In this document: in pieces, positions 52,894-62,670 of the stretch
Layout of the letters: the number at the start of each line of letters is the position of its first letter
Numbering within the stretch: position 1 is the stretch's first letter
Source: Terrisporobacter petrolearius
GTDB lineage: Bacteria; Bacillota; Clostridia; Peptostreptococcales; Peptostreptococcaceae
Length of the DNA: 64,000 nucleotides
Direction of reading: 5' to 3'
Assembly (NCBI RefSeq): GCF_020748185.1
Contig: NZ_JAHZMO010000005.1
Location: 108,469 to 172,468, forward strand
Translations under genes and position numbers: made by a program
Notes under the pieces: generated by a model
What the model saw: the letters and a program-made list of their open reading frames with translations, nothing else
What the model was told of the DNA's origin: nothing
Databases searched by the model: none

Positions 52894-53322
52894 CTATATA
52901 TTTATATTAGAGCAAACTCTTTTAAGTAGTTTTATCATTAATTCTCTTTCTTCTTTATTTAATTGCTCGCTCATTTTTTCATCCCATTGATTCAAAATAA
53001 AGAATATATCATTCTTTACTCCTTTTCCTTCTTCAGTCAAATAAACCCTATTAGATCTTTTGTCATTTTCATCTTTTTGTCTTCTTACAAATCCATTTTC
53101 CTCTAACTTTTTTATAGCTCTTGCTGTAGTTCCTTTATCTATTTTAAGGACTTCAGCTAATTCCTCTTGATTTCTACCATCTTCCATATAAAGTTCTAAT
53201 AAGTACATGAACTGACCTTGACCTATATTATGTTCCTCAAGGCCTTTGCTTATAAAAATACGGCCTTTTCTATATATTTGAGAAATATATTTTCCAATAT
53301 TGTCACAATTATTTTTTTTCAT
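52894..53322 (-). CDS. MarR family regulator of the MATE exporter
   Basis: About 142 residues with the winged helix-turn-helix (NQEELAEVLKIDKGTTARAI, then KKLEENGFVRRQKDENDKRS) and the wing salt-bridge residues DKRSNRVYLTEEG. First gene of a two-gene operon with the MATE transporter. The start at 53322 (MKKNNCDN) follows GGGGAGAGG. Two perfect palindromes just upstream are its probable operators. Confidence 0.92.
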   Translation of the reverse strand: MKKNNCDNIGKYISQIYRKGRIFISKGLEEHNIGQGQFMYLLELYMEDGRNQEELAEVLKIDKGTTARAIKKLEENGFVRRQKDENDKRSNRVYLTEEGKGVKNDIFFILNQWDEKMSEQLNKEERELMIKLLKRVCSNINI

Positions 53323-53344
53323 ATACCTCTCCCCTTTCTTCATT

Positions 53345-53362
53345 TAGTTGTGTATGCAACTA
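53345..53362. promoter_or_regulatory. MarR operator 1
   Basis: TAGTTGTGTATGCAACTA, a TAGTTG-N6-CAACTA palindrome located 23-40 bases upstream of the marR start. Confidence 0.85.
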
Positions 53363-53379
53363 TACTAGTATAACATATT

Positions 53380-53397
53380 TAGTTGTGATTGCAACTA
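53380..53397. promoter_or_regulatory. MarR operator 2
   Basis: TAGTTGTGATTGCAACTA, the same TAGTTG-N6-CAACTA palindrome 35 bases centre to centre from operator 1. The pair brackets the expected core promoter (TATACTAGTATAAC between them). Confidence 0.85.
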
Positions 53398-53440
53398 TTT
53401 TTCATAAAAATTTTATTTTCTTTAATAACTATATACAAAT

Positions 53441-53477
53441 AAAAAAAGGATAAGTATTTTAAATACTTATCCTTTTA
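53441..53477 (-). terminator. Terminator after the class V aminotransferase gene
   Basis: Stem AAAGGATAAGTATTT / AAATACTTATCCTTT (near-perfect, very short loop) with A and T runs. Confidence 0.88.
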
Positions 53478-53489
53478 AAAACTAAACAA

Positions 53490-54788
53490 TTATAAAGTTG
53501 ATACTAAATATTTAGTGTATGCTATAAATGCCCTTGCTTCTTCCTCAGTATTATAAAGACCTAAGCTAGCTCTTAACATTCCATTTGTAGGTTTATTGTT
53601 ATAAGCATTATCACATGCAATTTCATCTTTAACTCCCATTAATCTATTAACATATGGGTGAGCACAAAACTTTCCAGTTCTTAAAGCAATTGCCATTTCA
53701 TCTGCATATCTTTTGCCTATTGTCTTATAATTTTCACCATCTATATTAAATACAATAATACCTAATCGATCATCTATATTTTCATTATCTCCATATAATA
53801 TAACTCTATCTATTTTTTTCATTTCTGAAATTATAAATTTTTTTAACATCATTTCATGTTCATATATGTTATCAAACCCAATTTGCTTTAATTCTTGTAA
53901 TGCTCTACCTGTGGCCATAGCTCCCAATGAGTTAGGACTACCTGCTTCATGTAAAGCTGGTGGTTCATCCCATATAACCTCGTAATCTGTAACAGCCTTT
54001 ACACATGCTCCTCCCTTTAAAAATGGAGTTATATTAGATAAATCTTCTTTAAGCCCAACTATTACACCTGTTCCATAAGGTGAATATGTTTTATGACTAG
54101 AAAAAACTAAAAAGTCTATTTCTTCTCCTGGCTTTTGCCCCTTCATATTTACTTCTTTATGAGCAACTAATTGAGCACCATCTACTATTATTTTAGCATT
54201 ATATTTATGACATATCTTTGCTATTTCATGTATAGGATTTATATATCCAGTTACATTTGATGCACCTGTTACAGTTACATATTTAATTCTGCCATTATTT
54301 CTTTTTAACTGATATTCTATGTCATCTAGACTTATTCTACCCATTTTATCAACATCAATATATTCTACTGTAGCACTATATCTCCATGGTAAATCATTTG
54401 CATGATGTTCCATTCTTGTAGTAATTATTTTATCATCTTTACTCTTTATTAACACATTTGCAAGTAAATTCATACACTCAGTTGTAGTTTTTCCAAAAAC
54501 CGCCGTGTATTTTGAATCACTACCTACATTAAAAAAATCTAATATAATTTGTCTTGCATCCTCATACTTTTGAGTAGTTATTTCACTTTTCTGCCCAGTT
54601 CCCCTAGCTACTGCGCCATATGTTATTAATCCTTTACATAGTTCTTTATATGATGATTTTAATGATGGTGTAGTTGCACCATTATCAAATCCTATGGGCA
54701 TAGCCATATTTCCATCAGCCAATTGAACTGGGTTATCTACTCCAATAAATAAATCTCTATATTTATTATAATTATTATATATATCCAT
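53490..54788 (-). CDS. Class V aminotransferase / cysteine desulfurase-like protein
   Basis: 432-residue PLP enzyme of the SufS/CsdA-like branch. FDNGATTPSLKSS is the N-terminal motif, MEHHANDLPWR gives the His stacking on PLP, DGAQLVAHKEV the Asp, and SSHKTYSPYGTG the Schiff-base Lys. A possible reactive Cys lies near the C-terminus (GKFCAHPYVNRL). No Fe-S scaffold gene is adjacent, so a housekeeping desulfurase role is not assured. Selenocysteine lyase, desulfurase or epimerase activities are all possible. Confidence 0.82.
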   Translation of the reverse strand: MDIYNNYNKYRDLFIGVDNPVQLADGNMAMPIGFDNGATTPSLKSSYKELCKGLITYGAVARGTGQKSEITTQKYEDARQIILDFFNVGSDSKYTAVFGKTTTECMNLLANVLIKSKDDKIITTRMEHHANDLPWRYSATVEYIDVDKMGRISLDDIEYQLKRNNGRIKYVTVTGASNVTGYINPIHEIAKICHKYNAKIIVDGAQLVAHKEVNMKGQKPGEEIDFLVFSSHKTYSPYGTGVIVGLKEDLSNITPFLKGGACVKAVTDYEVIWDEPPALHEAGSPNSLGAMATGRALQELKQIGFDNIYEHEMMLKKFIISEMKKIDRVILYGDNENIDDRLGIIVFNIDGENYKTIGKRYADEMAIALRTGKFCAHPYVNRLMGVKDEIACDNAYNNKPTNGMLRASLGLYNTEEEARAFIAYTKYLVSTL

Positions 54789-54901
54789 AAATTTAGCATC
54801 CCTTCTTGAAAAATTATACTTTACCTATCTATATATGATTATCATTAAATAAAGTTACTTTATATATATTATGCCCATAGCTTTATTTATCTTTCCATAA
54901 A

Positions 54902-54938
54902 ATAAAGGAATATGGCAAAACCCATATTCCTCTGTTTT
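54902..54938 (-). terminator. Terminator after the Cys-rich protein gene
   Basis: Perfect stem AGGAATATGG / CCATATTCCT (54906-54931) followed by T-rich sequence on the minus strand. Confidence 0.82.
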
Positions 54939-55399
54939 TATAATATGTATTTACTTATAAAAGCTTTCATTTCTTTATTCAAATCCCCACAATCATCTAC
55001 AATTTCGCATCTACGACATTCTATAGATTCCCCTTCTATAGCCGGATGTATTTCTATATTTTCACCATTACATGAAATTAAAAATCCTAAATTTATATCT
55101 TCATAAGCATTGATGTATGCATCTGACATATAAATACCTTGTGAATTCTCTTTTGGCTCATCATTAATAAGGTAGTTTTCACCATTTATACATGATAAAT
55201 ACTGTTCATTTCGTCTACCAAAGAAATAGTAAATCTGCCCTTTATACTTTAATAATTCTTCAATTTGCTTGCTTTTTTCATCTTCCTTTAAACATGTGCT
55301 TATACCCTTATAACATGTTTTCACAGTAGCTTTTTTACATACTTCCTCATTCATTTTGCATAAATCAAAAGTTCTTAATTCCCCACTAAAAAAACTCAT
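54938..55399 (-). CDS. Cys-rich protein of unknown function
   Basis: 153-residue soluble protein, not recognised. It has nine cysteines, several in pairs reminiscent of metal sites: LCKMNEEVC and TCYKGISTC near the N-terminus, ECRRCEIVDDC near the C-terminus. No signal peptide or membrane helix. The gene is well supported: GGGGTG 8 bases upstream, its own terminator, and typical codon use. It lies alone between the class V aminotransferase and YitT genes. A zinc- or iron-sulfur-binding role is possible but unproven. Confidence 0.75.
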   Translation of the reverse strand: MSFFSGELRTFDLCKMNEEVCKKATVKTCYKGISTCLKEDEKSKQIEELLKYKGQIYYFFGRRNEQYLSCINGENYLINDEPKENSQGIYMSDAYINAYEDINLGFLISCNGENIEIHPAIEGESIECRRCEIVDDCGDLNKEMKAFISKYIL

Positions 55400-55702
55400 T
55401 TTATGACACCCCTTTATATGTTTGTAATTATATTGTAATTGAGAACAATATTATTTTCATTATAAAAAAATTTTTATACTACTGGTATTTTCTACCTATT
55501 TTAAGTTTTGCCCAATGGATTTAAATATTTAAAAATACACTATTTAGATATACATACATTCTAATTTGTTATATTAATAAAGTAGAAATTATTAAAATTT
55601 TAATTATGCTTCAAACTGTTGTTTTTCCTTAAAATAAAGATTAGAATGTTACTTATAACCGATGAAATATTAGAATAGATTATATTAATATGGAGGTTTA
55701 TT
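55400..55702. other. Intergenic region between divergent genes
   Basis: Divergent promoter region for the Cys-rich gene (minus) and yitT (plus). A 10-bp inverted repeat, ACATTCTAAT (55556-55565) and ATTAGAATGT (55640-55649), lies inside. No ORF. Confidence 0.4.
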
Positions 55703-56569
55703 ATGAGAGAAGAAAAAATTAGTTTTAAAGAGTTTTTGTATGAAACATTCCTTCTTATTGTGGGATGTCTTTTGATGGCATTGTCTTTTGTATTATTCTT
55801 TGATCCTCATTCAATTGCTCCTGGAGGATTAACAGGATTGGCAGTAATAATCAATTATTTATTTAATATCCCCTTATGGTTTGTGAACTTAATTTTTAAT
55901 GTGCCATTATTTATCTTAGCATACAAAGTTTTAACAAAGAGAGAATGTTTGAAAACGTTATTAGGAATAGTTTTTTTTACTTTATCGTTAAATTTATTCG
56001 AAAATTTTGCGAATTTTCAAATTACCAACGACGTCTTATTATCAACTCTTACTGGTGGAGTAATTTTAGGATTAGGGCTTGGTGTAATATTTAATATCAA
56101 TGGAACAACAGGTGGTACAGATTTGATTGGTCTAATATTGAACAGATGGCTTCCATCTATTAGTGTTCCCAAGTTAATGGGAGTAGCAGATTTTATAGTA
56201 GTTATGTCATCAATATTCGCTACAGGTAAAATAGAGATTGGCTTATATTCTGCACTAGGATTATACATTGCTGTTGTAGTAAGTGACATGGTTGTACAAG
56301 GTTTTTATAGTGCCAAATCCTTTACTATTATATCAAATTCACCAGATGAAATATCTAATGCTATATTAGAAAAAATGAATAGAGGAGTTACTATTTTAAG
56401 TGCAAAAGGCGGTTATACAAAAGAAGAAAAAGATGCTTTGCTTGTTGTTGTAGGTAAAAGAGAGGTATCTACCCTTAGAAGAATAGTGAAAAGTGTTGAC
56501 CCTAATGCATTTGTAGTTATTACAGATGTTCACGAAGCACTTGGGGAAGGTTTCAAACAAATGTATTAG
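55703..56569 (+). CDS. YitT family membrane protein
   Basis: 288 residues. Five or six N-terminal helices form the YitT membrane domain (LFFDPHSIAPGGLTGLAVII, FNINGTTGGTDLIGLIL). A cytoplasmic DUF2179 domain follows at the C-terminus (AKSFTIISNSPDEISNAILE, then RGVTILSAKGGYTKEEKDAL). Function unknown; some members are linked to transport or stress. GGAGG precedes the ATG. It is convergent with the PHP gene and ends at a shared terminator. Confidence 0.88.
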   Translation: MREEKISFKEFLYETFLLIVGCLLMALSFVLFFDPHSIAPGGLTGLAVIINYLFNIPLWFVNLIFNVPLFILAYKVLTKRECLKTLLGIVFFTLSLNLFENFANFQITNDVLLSTLTGGVILGLGLGVIFNINGTTGGTDLIGLILNRWLPSISVPKLMGVADFIVVMSSIFATGKIEIGLYSALGLYIAVVVSDMVVQGFYSAKSFTIISNSPDEISNAILEKMNRGVTILSAKGGYTKEEKDALLVVVGKREVSTLRRIVKSVDPNAFVVITDVHEALGEGFKQMY

Positions 56570-56605
56570 CAAGAAGGTGGTATCAAAAAAGATACCACCT
56601 TCTTG
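56570..56605. terminator. Strong bidirectional terminator
   Basis: Perfect 15-bp stem CAAGAAGGTGGTATC / GATACCACCTTCTTG with a 6-A loop, between yitT (plus) and the PHP gene (minus). Confidence 0.9.
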
Positions 56606-56609
56606 TTGT

Positions 56610-57413
56610 CTATAAACTTATAAAGTTAGGCTTCATTTTGTCAAAAGTACAAACATATTTATATCCCATATCTTTTAAATTTTCATAAATTCTTTTAAAT
56701 TCATGAGCTACTTGAGCTGGATTATGAGAATCTGAACCTGTAGTAATAATTTCTCCTCCAAGGTCTCTATACCTTTTTAATATATATGATGAAGGAGTTA
56801 AGTCTGGTAATTTGTATCTAAAACAAGATGTATTAATCTCTATTCCCCTGCCTTCATAAATTACCATTTTTAATATTTCATCAATTTCATCACCAAATAT
56901 CTTATCATCTATTATATTGTTTAAATCACCATATCTTTTAACAATGTCAACATGGCCAAGTACAGAATAATTTTTGAATTTTTTCATCATATTATATAAA
57001 GTTTCATAATACTGTCTATAGGCTTCTAATTGAGTTTTATCTTGATAGAATTTTTTTCCTATCAGCTCATACTTATCAATTGTGTGAATTGATGCTATGA
57101 CAAAATCAAAGTCGTTATTAATAACATCTTCTAAACATCTATCTAGTACATGGTCTTGCAGTCCAATTTCTATTCCTCTTTTTATAGTGATATCATTTTT
57201 GTAAAGTTCATTATAATAATTCAGTTTAGAAAAATAGTCTTTATAGTTTACACTAATATCTCTCTCTTCATCATCTATTATTACACTGTAGTCTATATGC
57301 TCAGTAAAACATATCTCTTTTAACCCTAATTCTATAGATTTTTTTATCATATCATCCATGGGTGTTTTACTATCTTCAGAAAAACTTGAGTGCATATGAT
57401 AGTCATAATACAT
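56610..57413 (-). CDS. Histidinol-phosphatase-like PHP phosphatase
   Basis: 267-residue PHP-family phosphatase of the HisJ/HisK type. Metal motifs: DYHMHSSFSEDS, CFTEHID, GIEIGLQ, ASIHTID, LGHVDIVKRYG, EINTS, TGSDSH. No histidine biosynthesis genes are nearby. It is the last gene of the sorbitol-linked run, 18 bases after the transaldolase-like gene, so it might act on a sugar phosphate instead. That alternative is inferred from position only. GGAGG precedes the ATG. Confidence 0.83.
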   Translation of the reverse strand: MYYDYHMHSSFSEDSKTPMDDMIKKSIELGLKEICFTEHIDYSVIIDDEERDISVNYKDYFSKLNYYNELYKNDITIKRGIEIGLQDHVLDRCLEDVINNDFDFVIASIHTIDKYELIGKKFYQDKTQLEAYRQYYETLYNMMKKFKNYSVLGHVDIVKRYGDLNNIIDDKIFGDEIDEILKMVIYEGRGIEINTSCFRYKLPDLTPSSYILKRYRDLGGEIITTGSDSHNPAQVAHEFKRIYENLKDMGYKYVCTFDKMKPNFISL

Positions 57414-57431
57414 CGTCTTTCCTCCTATTTA

Positions 57432-58106
57432 TTATTTTTTCTTTGTTGTTGTATCTTCTCCAAAAGCACCATACCAATCTTCAGTAAATTTATCTACACT
57501 CCAATTAGTTAAAGGATGGTTCATCATTGCACTGCATATATCTGCTGGCACAGTAACACTATGGACTCCTGATTTCATTAATTCTAAAACTTGTTGACAG
57601 TTTTTAAAACTAGCAGCAAGTACCTTTGTTTTCATATTATAAGCATCTAATATACTAACTAAATCGCTTACTACCGATACTCCATCTGCACTAATATTGT
57701 CTAGTCTATTAACATAAGGTGCAACATAATCAGCGCCAGCTTTTGCAGCTAAAAAACCTTGATGAGCAGTAGATATTGCTGTTGCGGTTATCTTTATTCC
57801 TTGTTTTTTAAGTTCTTTTATAGCTTTTAGTCCATCTTTTGTTACTGGTATTTTTACATACATATTCTTTCTTAGACCACTTATAAACAAAGCCTCTTCT
57901 ATCATCTCTTCAAATTTTGTACTTACTACTTGCGCATGTATTGGCGTATCTTGACCTATAATTTCATCAATCTCTTTTATTAGTATTTCAAAGTCTTTTC
58001 CTTCTTTTGAAACTATACTTGGATTAGTAGTCACTCCATCTATACATAAATGAGTGCATAAATCTTTTATATCATTTAAATTTGCTGTATCTAATATTAA
58101 CTCCAT
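57432..58106 (-). CDS. Transaldolase-like fructose-6-phosphate aldolase
   Basis: 224-residue small transaldolase-family protein (TalC/FSA type). It begins MELILDTANLNDI and shows DGVTTNPSIV, the catalytic Lys in MYVKIPVTKDGLKAI, TAISTAHQGFLAAKAGADYV, APYVNRLDNI and VLAASFKN. These proteins either transfer dihydroxyacetone units or cleave fructose-6-phosphate. Sorbitol catabolism makes fructose-6-phosphate, so the position fits. It is separated from srlB by a hairpin, so its level may be lower. AGGAGG precedes the ATG. Confidence 0.9.
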   Translation of the reverse strand: MELILDTANLNDIKDLCTHLCIDGVTTNPSIVSKEGKDFEILIKEIDEIIGQDTPIHAQVVSTKFEEMIEEALFISGLRKNMYVKIPVTKDGLKAIKELKKQGIKITATAISTAHQGFLAAKAGADYVAPYVNRLDNISADGVSVVSDLVSILDAYNMKTKVLAASFKNCQQVLELMKSGVHSVTVPADICSAMMNHPLTNWSVDKFTEDWYGAFGEDTTTKKK

Positions 58107-58137
58107 AATTACCTCCTAAATTTTGTATATATTATTA

Positions 58138-58179
58138 GAAAAAATCAGTTACCTCTATACAGAAGCAACTGATTTTTTT
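58138..58179 (-). terminator. Internal terminator between srlB and the aldolase gene
   Basis: Stem AAAATCAGTTACC / (G)CAACTGATTTTT with a T-run on the minus strand, about 20 bases past srlB. Probably partial termination inside the operon. Confidence 0.75.
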
Positions 58180-58195
58180 CAATATAAAGTATTAA

Positions 58196-58558
58196 TTATT
58201 TTTTTATTAATATTTCACTACCAATTGATAGTTTTGGTACATCTAAACTTTCAACATATATACTTCCTGGTAAAGAAGCTTCTGTTGACCCATCAAATAC
58301 TATAGTAACATGACCTAAGCTTACTAAGTTTTTCTCTGCAATATTTCCAATTGCAGTTATTTTATATTCTTTTTCATCGATTTCAACTATATTACCAACC
58401 TCTATAGTTTCGCTTACTGGTTGTATATCTACTGTATAGCAGAAATCTTTTAATGTATCTGGAGCATTGTCCCCAAATAATATAAACATTGGCTCCCCTT
58501 CAAAAGCTGATACTTCTGAACCTATATTTTTTATCTTATTTTTGTATATTATTGACAT
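58196..58558 (-). CDS. srlB: PTS glucitol/sorbitol-specific enzyme IIA
   Basis: 120-residue IIA component that passes phosphate from HPr to IIB during sorbitol uptake. Family stretches: MFILFGDNAPDTLKDFCYTV, EYKITAIGNIAEKNLVSLGH (with the phospho-His region at the end) and the C-terminal VESLDVPKLSIGSEILIK. It follows srlE by 62 bases and precedes a terminator. Confidence 0.92.
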   Translation of the reverse strand: MSIIYKNKIKNIGSEVSAFEGEPMFILFGDNAPDTLKDFCYTVDIQPVSETIEVGNIVEIDEKEYKITAIGNIAEKNLVSLGHVTIVFDGSTEASLPGSIYVESLDVPKLSIGSEILIKK

Positions 58559-58620
58559 TTCAAATCTCCTTAAGTTTACGTAAAGTTTACATATATTTTA
58601 ATCTATATTTTTATTTTATA

Positions 58621-59646
58621 TTACGCATATAGTCCTATACTAGCTGCCCAAGCTATTAATACTCTTGGCACACCAGTTAAAAATCTTGAATATAATACAG
58701 CTGGAACACCAACTTCAACTGTTTCTGGGTCTGCTTCTGCAAGTCCAAGTCCTACTGGTATAAAGTCGCATGCACCTTGAGTATTTATTGCAAATAATGC
58801 TGGTAAAGCTAAACTTGGTGCTATATTTCCTTTTCCAATTTCCACACCTATTAATGTACCTATAACTTGAGCTATAACTGCTCCTGGTCCAAGAAGTGGT
58901 GATAAAAATGGTAATGAACATATAAATCCTATTAATACAAGACCTATTCCTGTTCCTGCTAAAGGTGTCATTACTTTTGCGAATACATCACCTACACCAG
59001 AACCTTGAATTATACCTATTAATAATGCAACAAATGCCATAAATGGTAATATTGTGTTTATTACAGTTTGCACAGCATCACGAGCTGATTGATAGAAAGT
59101 GTTTACTACTTTTCCAGCTCCCATACCTATTTTAGTCAATAAGCTAGTACTTCCATCTTTTTCAGTAGTTTGAGTTATTTTTTTATCTGCACTATATTTG
59201 AATTCTCTTTTTTGTTCTGTTTCTTTTGATTTTTGATCTTCGTCAGAAGTTGTTTGTTTATTTACAGCTCCCTGTGCTGACCTTATTTGATCAAGTCCAA
59301 CTGCAGATACATATATATCTTCAGTTATATACTTAGCTAGAGGACCACTTTTCCCAACTGGCATTACATTTATAGTTGGTATTCTTTTTTGTGGATATAT
59401 ACCACATCTAAGTGTTCCACCGCAATCTATTATTGCTAAGAATATTTGCTCTTCAGGTACAGATGTTTTGAAACCGTTTACCGCTTCACAACCAGTAAGT
59501 TCTACTATTTTATCTACTATATCTGGTTTAGCTCCACCACCTGTTATATATAAAAGTTTATTTTTTTCTTCTGTTGGTGTTACTGTTAAAGGACCACCAA
59601 ATCCTCCATTACCTTTTTTTATCTCAATTGTTCCGAATTTTGACAT
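58621..59646 (-). CDS. srlE: PTS glucitol/sorbitol-specific enzyme IIB-C2
   Basis: 341 residues. The N-terminal IIB domain carries the phosphorylated Cys in [14 protein letters not shown] polar Gln/Glu/Lys linker (residues about 135-165) follows, then a membrane domain of several helices that forms part of the sorbitol channel ([20 protein letters not shown]). With SrlA it makes the complete IICBC2 unit. AGGGAGG precedes the ATG. Confidence 0.93.
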   Translation of the reverse strand: MSKFGTIEIKKGNGGFGGPLTVTPTEEKNKLLYITGGGAKPDIVDKIVELTGCEAVNGFKTSVPEEQIFLAIIDCGGTLRCGIYPQKRIPTINVMPVGKSGPLAKYITEDIYVSAVGLDQIRSAQGAVNKQTTSDEDQKSKETEQKREFKYSADKKITQTTEKDGSTSLLTKIGMGAGKVVNTFYQSARDAVQTVINTILPFMAFVALLIGIIQGSGVGDVFAKVMTPLAGTGIGLVLIGFICSLPFLSPLLGPGAVIAQVIGTLIGVEIGKGNIAPSLALPALFAINTQGACDFIPVGLGLAEADPETVEVGVPAVLYSRFLTGVPRVLIAWAASIGLYA

Positions 59647-59672
59647 ATTTATATCCTCCCTTAGATTTAGTC

Positions 59673-60227
59673 CTAAGCTGCTACAGCCTTAACTTCTTTA
59701 CTTAATTCAATACCTTGTTGTTTCATAACCATTTTAGTTGTTAAGTCAGTTGCCCAACCACTCATAAAGTTACATACTAAACCTACTAATAAGTATCTTA
59801 CTGCTAATGGCATTGTGCTTAGTCCTAATGTTGATATTCCATTTGCTATTCCTAAAAATATAAATACTTCACCTGGATTTATATGTGGGAAAACACCACT
59901 ACTTGTATGACAGAAATAACTTGCAGATGCATAGTAACTTGGCTTATATCTTTCTGGCATAAATCTACCTAGAGATAGAGCCATTGGATTACCTAACATA
60001 AATGCACCTAAGAAAGGAACTACCATATAACGAAGTATAGGATTTTTTGCGGAAAACTTAGCAAATTTATTTATTTTTTCCTCTCCTATTAATCTTATTA
60101 TAGTGTTCATTGCTATTAATAATAATAATACTTGAGGTACTATTCCTGTTACCCAACTTGTAAAAGTTTCTGCTCCTAAAGCAAATAGCCCCATAAAACC
60201 TTCTGCGAATTTTATAATTACATCCAT
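59673..60227 (-). CDS. srlA: PTS glucitol/sorbitol-specific enzyme IIC
   Basis: 184-residue membrane component. Typical SrlA stretches: [60 protein letters not shown]. It forms the sorbitol translocator with SrlE. Adjacent and same direction, separated by 26 bases. Confidence 0.94.
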   Translation of the reverse strand: MDVIIKFAEGFMGLFALGAETFTSWVTGIVPQVLLLLIAMNTIIRLIGEEKINKFAKFSAKNPILRYMVVPFLGAFMLGNPMALSLGRFMPERYKPSYYASASYFCHTSSGVFPHINPGEVFIFLGIANGISTLGLSTMPLAVRYLLVGLVCNFMSGWATDLTTKMVMKQQGIELSKEVKAVAA

Positions 60228-60249
60228 GATTATTCAAACCTCCATTAAT

Positions 60250-60705
60250 TTATTTTTGAGTTGCTACTTTTTGTATTGATCCTGCAACCTTTTCAAAAGG
60301 ACTTTTAGGATCTTCTATACTACCACCACTTGTTATAGTGATATAGTTTGAAGAGGCATCTAATATTGATTTTTGAACTTGTTTAGAATAAGATTTAACA
60401 TGGTCTTTTGTTATAGTAGCAATATCAATTCCATTTAAATCACTAAATTCCTTAAATCTAGCAAGTACTGTAACGCCAGATAAACACATTCCCTTTAAGA
60501 TAATTCCTTTATCGTCTATTGCAAACATTGCTATTGACCCTGCTACAAATCCACCTTTTTTCTTCCCTATGGCAACTCGACCCATTCGTCTTAAATCTCT
60601 AAAGTTTAGATTGAAATTTTTCATTTGCATCATAGTTAATAAAAATTGCACTGCATATGCTGCACCTAAACTTATAATTACTGCCCAAAATATCATATTT
60701 TTCAC
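60250..60705 (-). CDS. gutM: Glucitol operon activator GutM
   Basis: 151 residues: an N-terminal membrane helix (IFWAVIISLGAAYAVQFLLT), then a basic segment (LRRMGRVAIGKKKGG) and a soluble C-terminal part. GutM is a coactivator of sorbitol operons whose mechanism is unclear. It lies between the PRD regulator and srlA, as in other Firmicutes. GAGGTG precedes the ATG. Confidence 0.9.
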   Translation of the reverse strand: MKNMIFWAVIISLGAAYAVQFLLTMMQMKNFNLNFRDLRRMGRVAIGKKKGGFVAGSIAMFAIDDKGIILKGMCLSGVTVLARFKEFSDLNGIDIATITKDHVKSYSKQVQKSILDASSNYITITSGGSIEDPKSPFEKVAGSIQKVATQK

Positions 60706-60713
60706 CTCATCCT

Positions 60714-62636
60714 TTAAAAAGTACTCTCTTCTTTTATCTTATAAAGAACTAAATCTTTATATTTTTTTAACCTAGATATTTCTTTTATTTTATTTTCATC
60801 TTTAGCAATGGAAATGATTTCGTTATAAATTTTAATTAGTAGCATTTCATTCTCACCAAGCTCTTCTGGGATACCAAGTAGAAATACTAATTTTACATTT
60901 CTATCTTTATCAATAATTAAATTATCATCAAATACTCCAAGAGCTAAAACAATATTATCACTTTCATAATTTACAACATGTGGTATAGCAATATGTTTAT
61001 CAAAAACCATAGTAGAATTGTCTTCTCTCTTTTCAAGTCTTTCTTTAAATCCATCATCCACATACCCATTATTTCCAAGTGCATCAACCATTAAGTTTAT
61101 ATTTTCTTTGTAGCTTAAATTATTATCTAACACGAAAAACTTTTCTTCATCTAATAAATTTAAAAGTATGGAATCTATTCCTTGTAATAAAGGAACCTCC
61201 AGTTTTTGAGTATATTTAACTTGTTCTATTTGCTTTCTAAATTGATGTTCATCAAATATCTCTTTCATATATATTATTGGTGTATTTATATCACAAGTTA
61301 ATTTATATGTGGAACATATTAAGTCATATTTATTTAATAACTCATCATTAACTTCTGTACTAGAATACATATCTATTTCTGATTCTGGAGATAAAATTTT
61401 CTTTAACTGACTTGATATAATTCTTGCAGTTAATACCCCACTACCACATATAATAGCAACTCTATAGATTTTATTTTTATATGAATTCTCTGATATAAAA
61501 ACTCCGAAATACATAGCCATATATCCTACTTCATCTTTAGATACTTTTTTACCTAATTTATCTTCAACTATACATTTAGATAATTCTGCCATTTTAAATG
61601 CCACTGAATATTTTTCTTTAATATCTTCCAAAATAGGATTTTTAATTTCTATACCAAATTTCACTCTATTTATCATAAAAAACATATGATATACAAATTC
61701 ATCAAAGAAATCACCTGGCATAATGGTTATATTCATCTGGCTTTTTATTAAGGTTATTATTTCCTGAACTAAATCAATTGTCTCATCTGACACTTCAATT
61801 TCTTTTATTCCCTGAGAGTTTATTGGAGTTCTCATACTAATTATAGGTAAGACCATAAATATTCTTTCATTTAAAGGAACTTTTACAGGTATAATTTTTT
61901 CCACCTCATCTAAAAGCTTGTCTACAAATTCAAATGTTTTGGTAGATTCTAATTCTATATACTTATCATCTAAATATTTAATTGTATAATCATTTAGCAA
62001 TCTATCTATCATAACTGTAAAGAATTTTATAAAGTTTTCTATATCTCCACTTCCTAAAGCATTTTCTCTACAAGTTTTAGATATTGATTCAATTATATCT
62101 TCATCAATTTTGAATTCTTTGTAAATTGAACCATACATATCTTGTAATAAACACATTCTAACATCTACTTCATTTCCTTCAAGAAATAATCCTGTATTTG
62201 TTTTTCCAACGATTTTTAAATTATGCTTTTGTATATTATTCCTTAATTTTTTTAGATCACCTATAAAAGTAGTTTTTCCTATATTCATTTCTTCAGCTAA
62301 ATCATCTGTTAAGTAAGGTACATTACTATTCATTAGCTTATACAAAATATATGACATTCTATTTTGTTGTGAATTAAAAAAGTCATCTTGTATACCTAAG
62401 CTTTGCCTTACCACATCGAAGTTTTGTTGATCAATGATATATAGCACATATTTACCTTGTTTAATATCAATCACCGCATACCCTTTTAGCAATCTATTTA
62501 ATTCTTTTATCTCATTTTTTACAGTTTTTGTGCTAACACCTAATTTATCTGCAATAGATTGTGAAGACGTTAAATTACTTTGTTCTATAATTCTCAATAT
62601 TTTACATAAGCGATTTTCTTCATTTATAATATTCAT
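60714..62636 (-). CDS. PRD-containing transcription activator/antiterminator (GutR/MtlR-like)
   Basis: 640 residues. Two N-terminal helix-turn-helix segments (SIADKLGVSTKTVKNEI, DLAEEMNIGKTTFIGDL), two PTS regulation domains (about 180-390), an EIIB-like domain (VAIICGSGVLTARIISSQL with the Cys) and a C-terminal EIIA domain with the phospho-His in KHIAIPHVVNYES. PTS-dependent phosphorylation at these sites should tell the protein whether sorbitol is present. Start MNIINEE at 62636 after AGGGAGGG; an alternative TTG one codon earlier also exists. It lies between srlD and gutM. Confidence 0.9.
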   Translation of the reverse strand: MNIINEENRLCKILRIIEQSNLTSSQSIADKLGVSTKTVKNEIKELNRLLKGYAVIDIKQGKYVLYIIDQQNFDVVRQSLGIQDDFFNSQQNRMSYILYKLMNSNVPYLTDDLAEEMNIGKTTFIGDLKKLRNNIQKHNLKIVGKTNTGLFLEGNEVDVRMCLLQDMYGSIYKEFKIDEDIIESISKTCRENALGSGDIENFIKFFTVMIDRLLNDYTIKYLDDKYIELESTKTFEFVDKLLDEVEKIIPVKVPLNERIFMVLPIISMRTPINSQGIKEIEVSDETIDLVQEIITLIKSQMNITIMPGDFFDEFVYHMFFMINRVKFGIEIKNPILEDIKEKYSVAFKMAELSKCIVEDKLGKKVSKDEVGYMAMYFGVFISENSYKNKIYRVAIICGSGVLTARIISSQLKKILSPESEIDMYSSTEVNDELLNKYDLICSTYKLTCDINTPIIYMKEIFDEHQFRKQIEQVKYTQKLEVPLLQGIDSILLNLLDEEKFFVLDNNLSYKENINLMVDALGNNGYVDDGFKERLEKREDNSTMVFDKHIAIPHVVNYESDNIVLALGVFDDNLIIDKDRNVKLVFLLGIPEELGENEMLLIKIYNEIISIAKDENKIKEISRLKKYKDLVLYKIKEESTF

Positions 62637-62670
62637 CAATAGCCCTCCCTATTGCAGATTTATATTATGA

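Noticed and set aside
54833..54850. GATTATCATT upstream of the class V aminotransferase as a Fur box
   Set aside because: Only about half of the 19-base consensus is present, and the region is AT-rich, so a chance match is likely.
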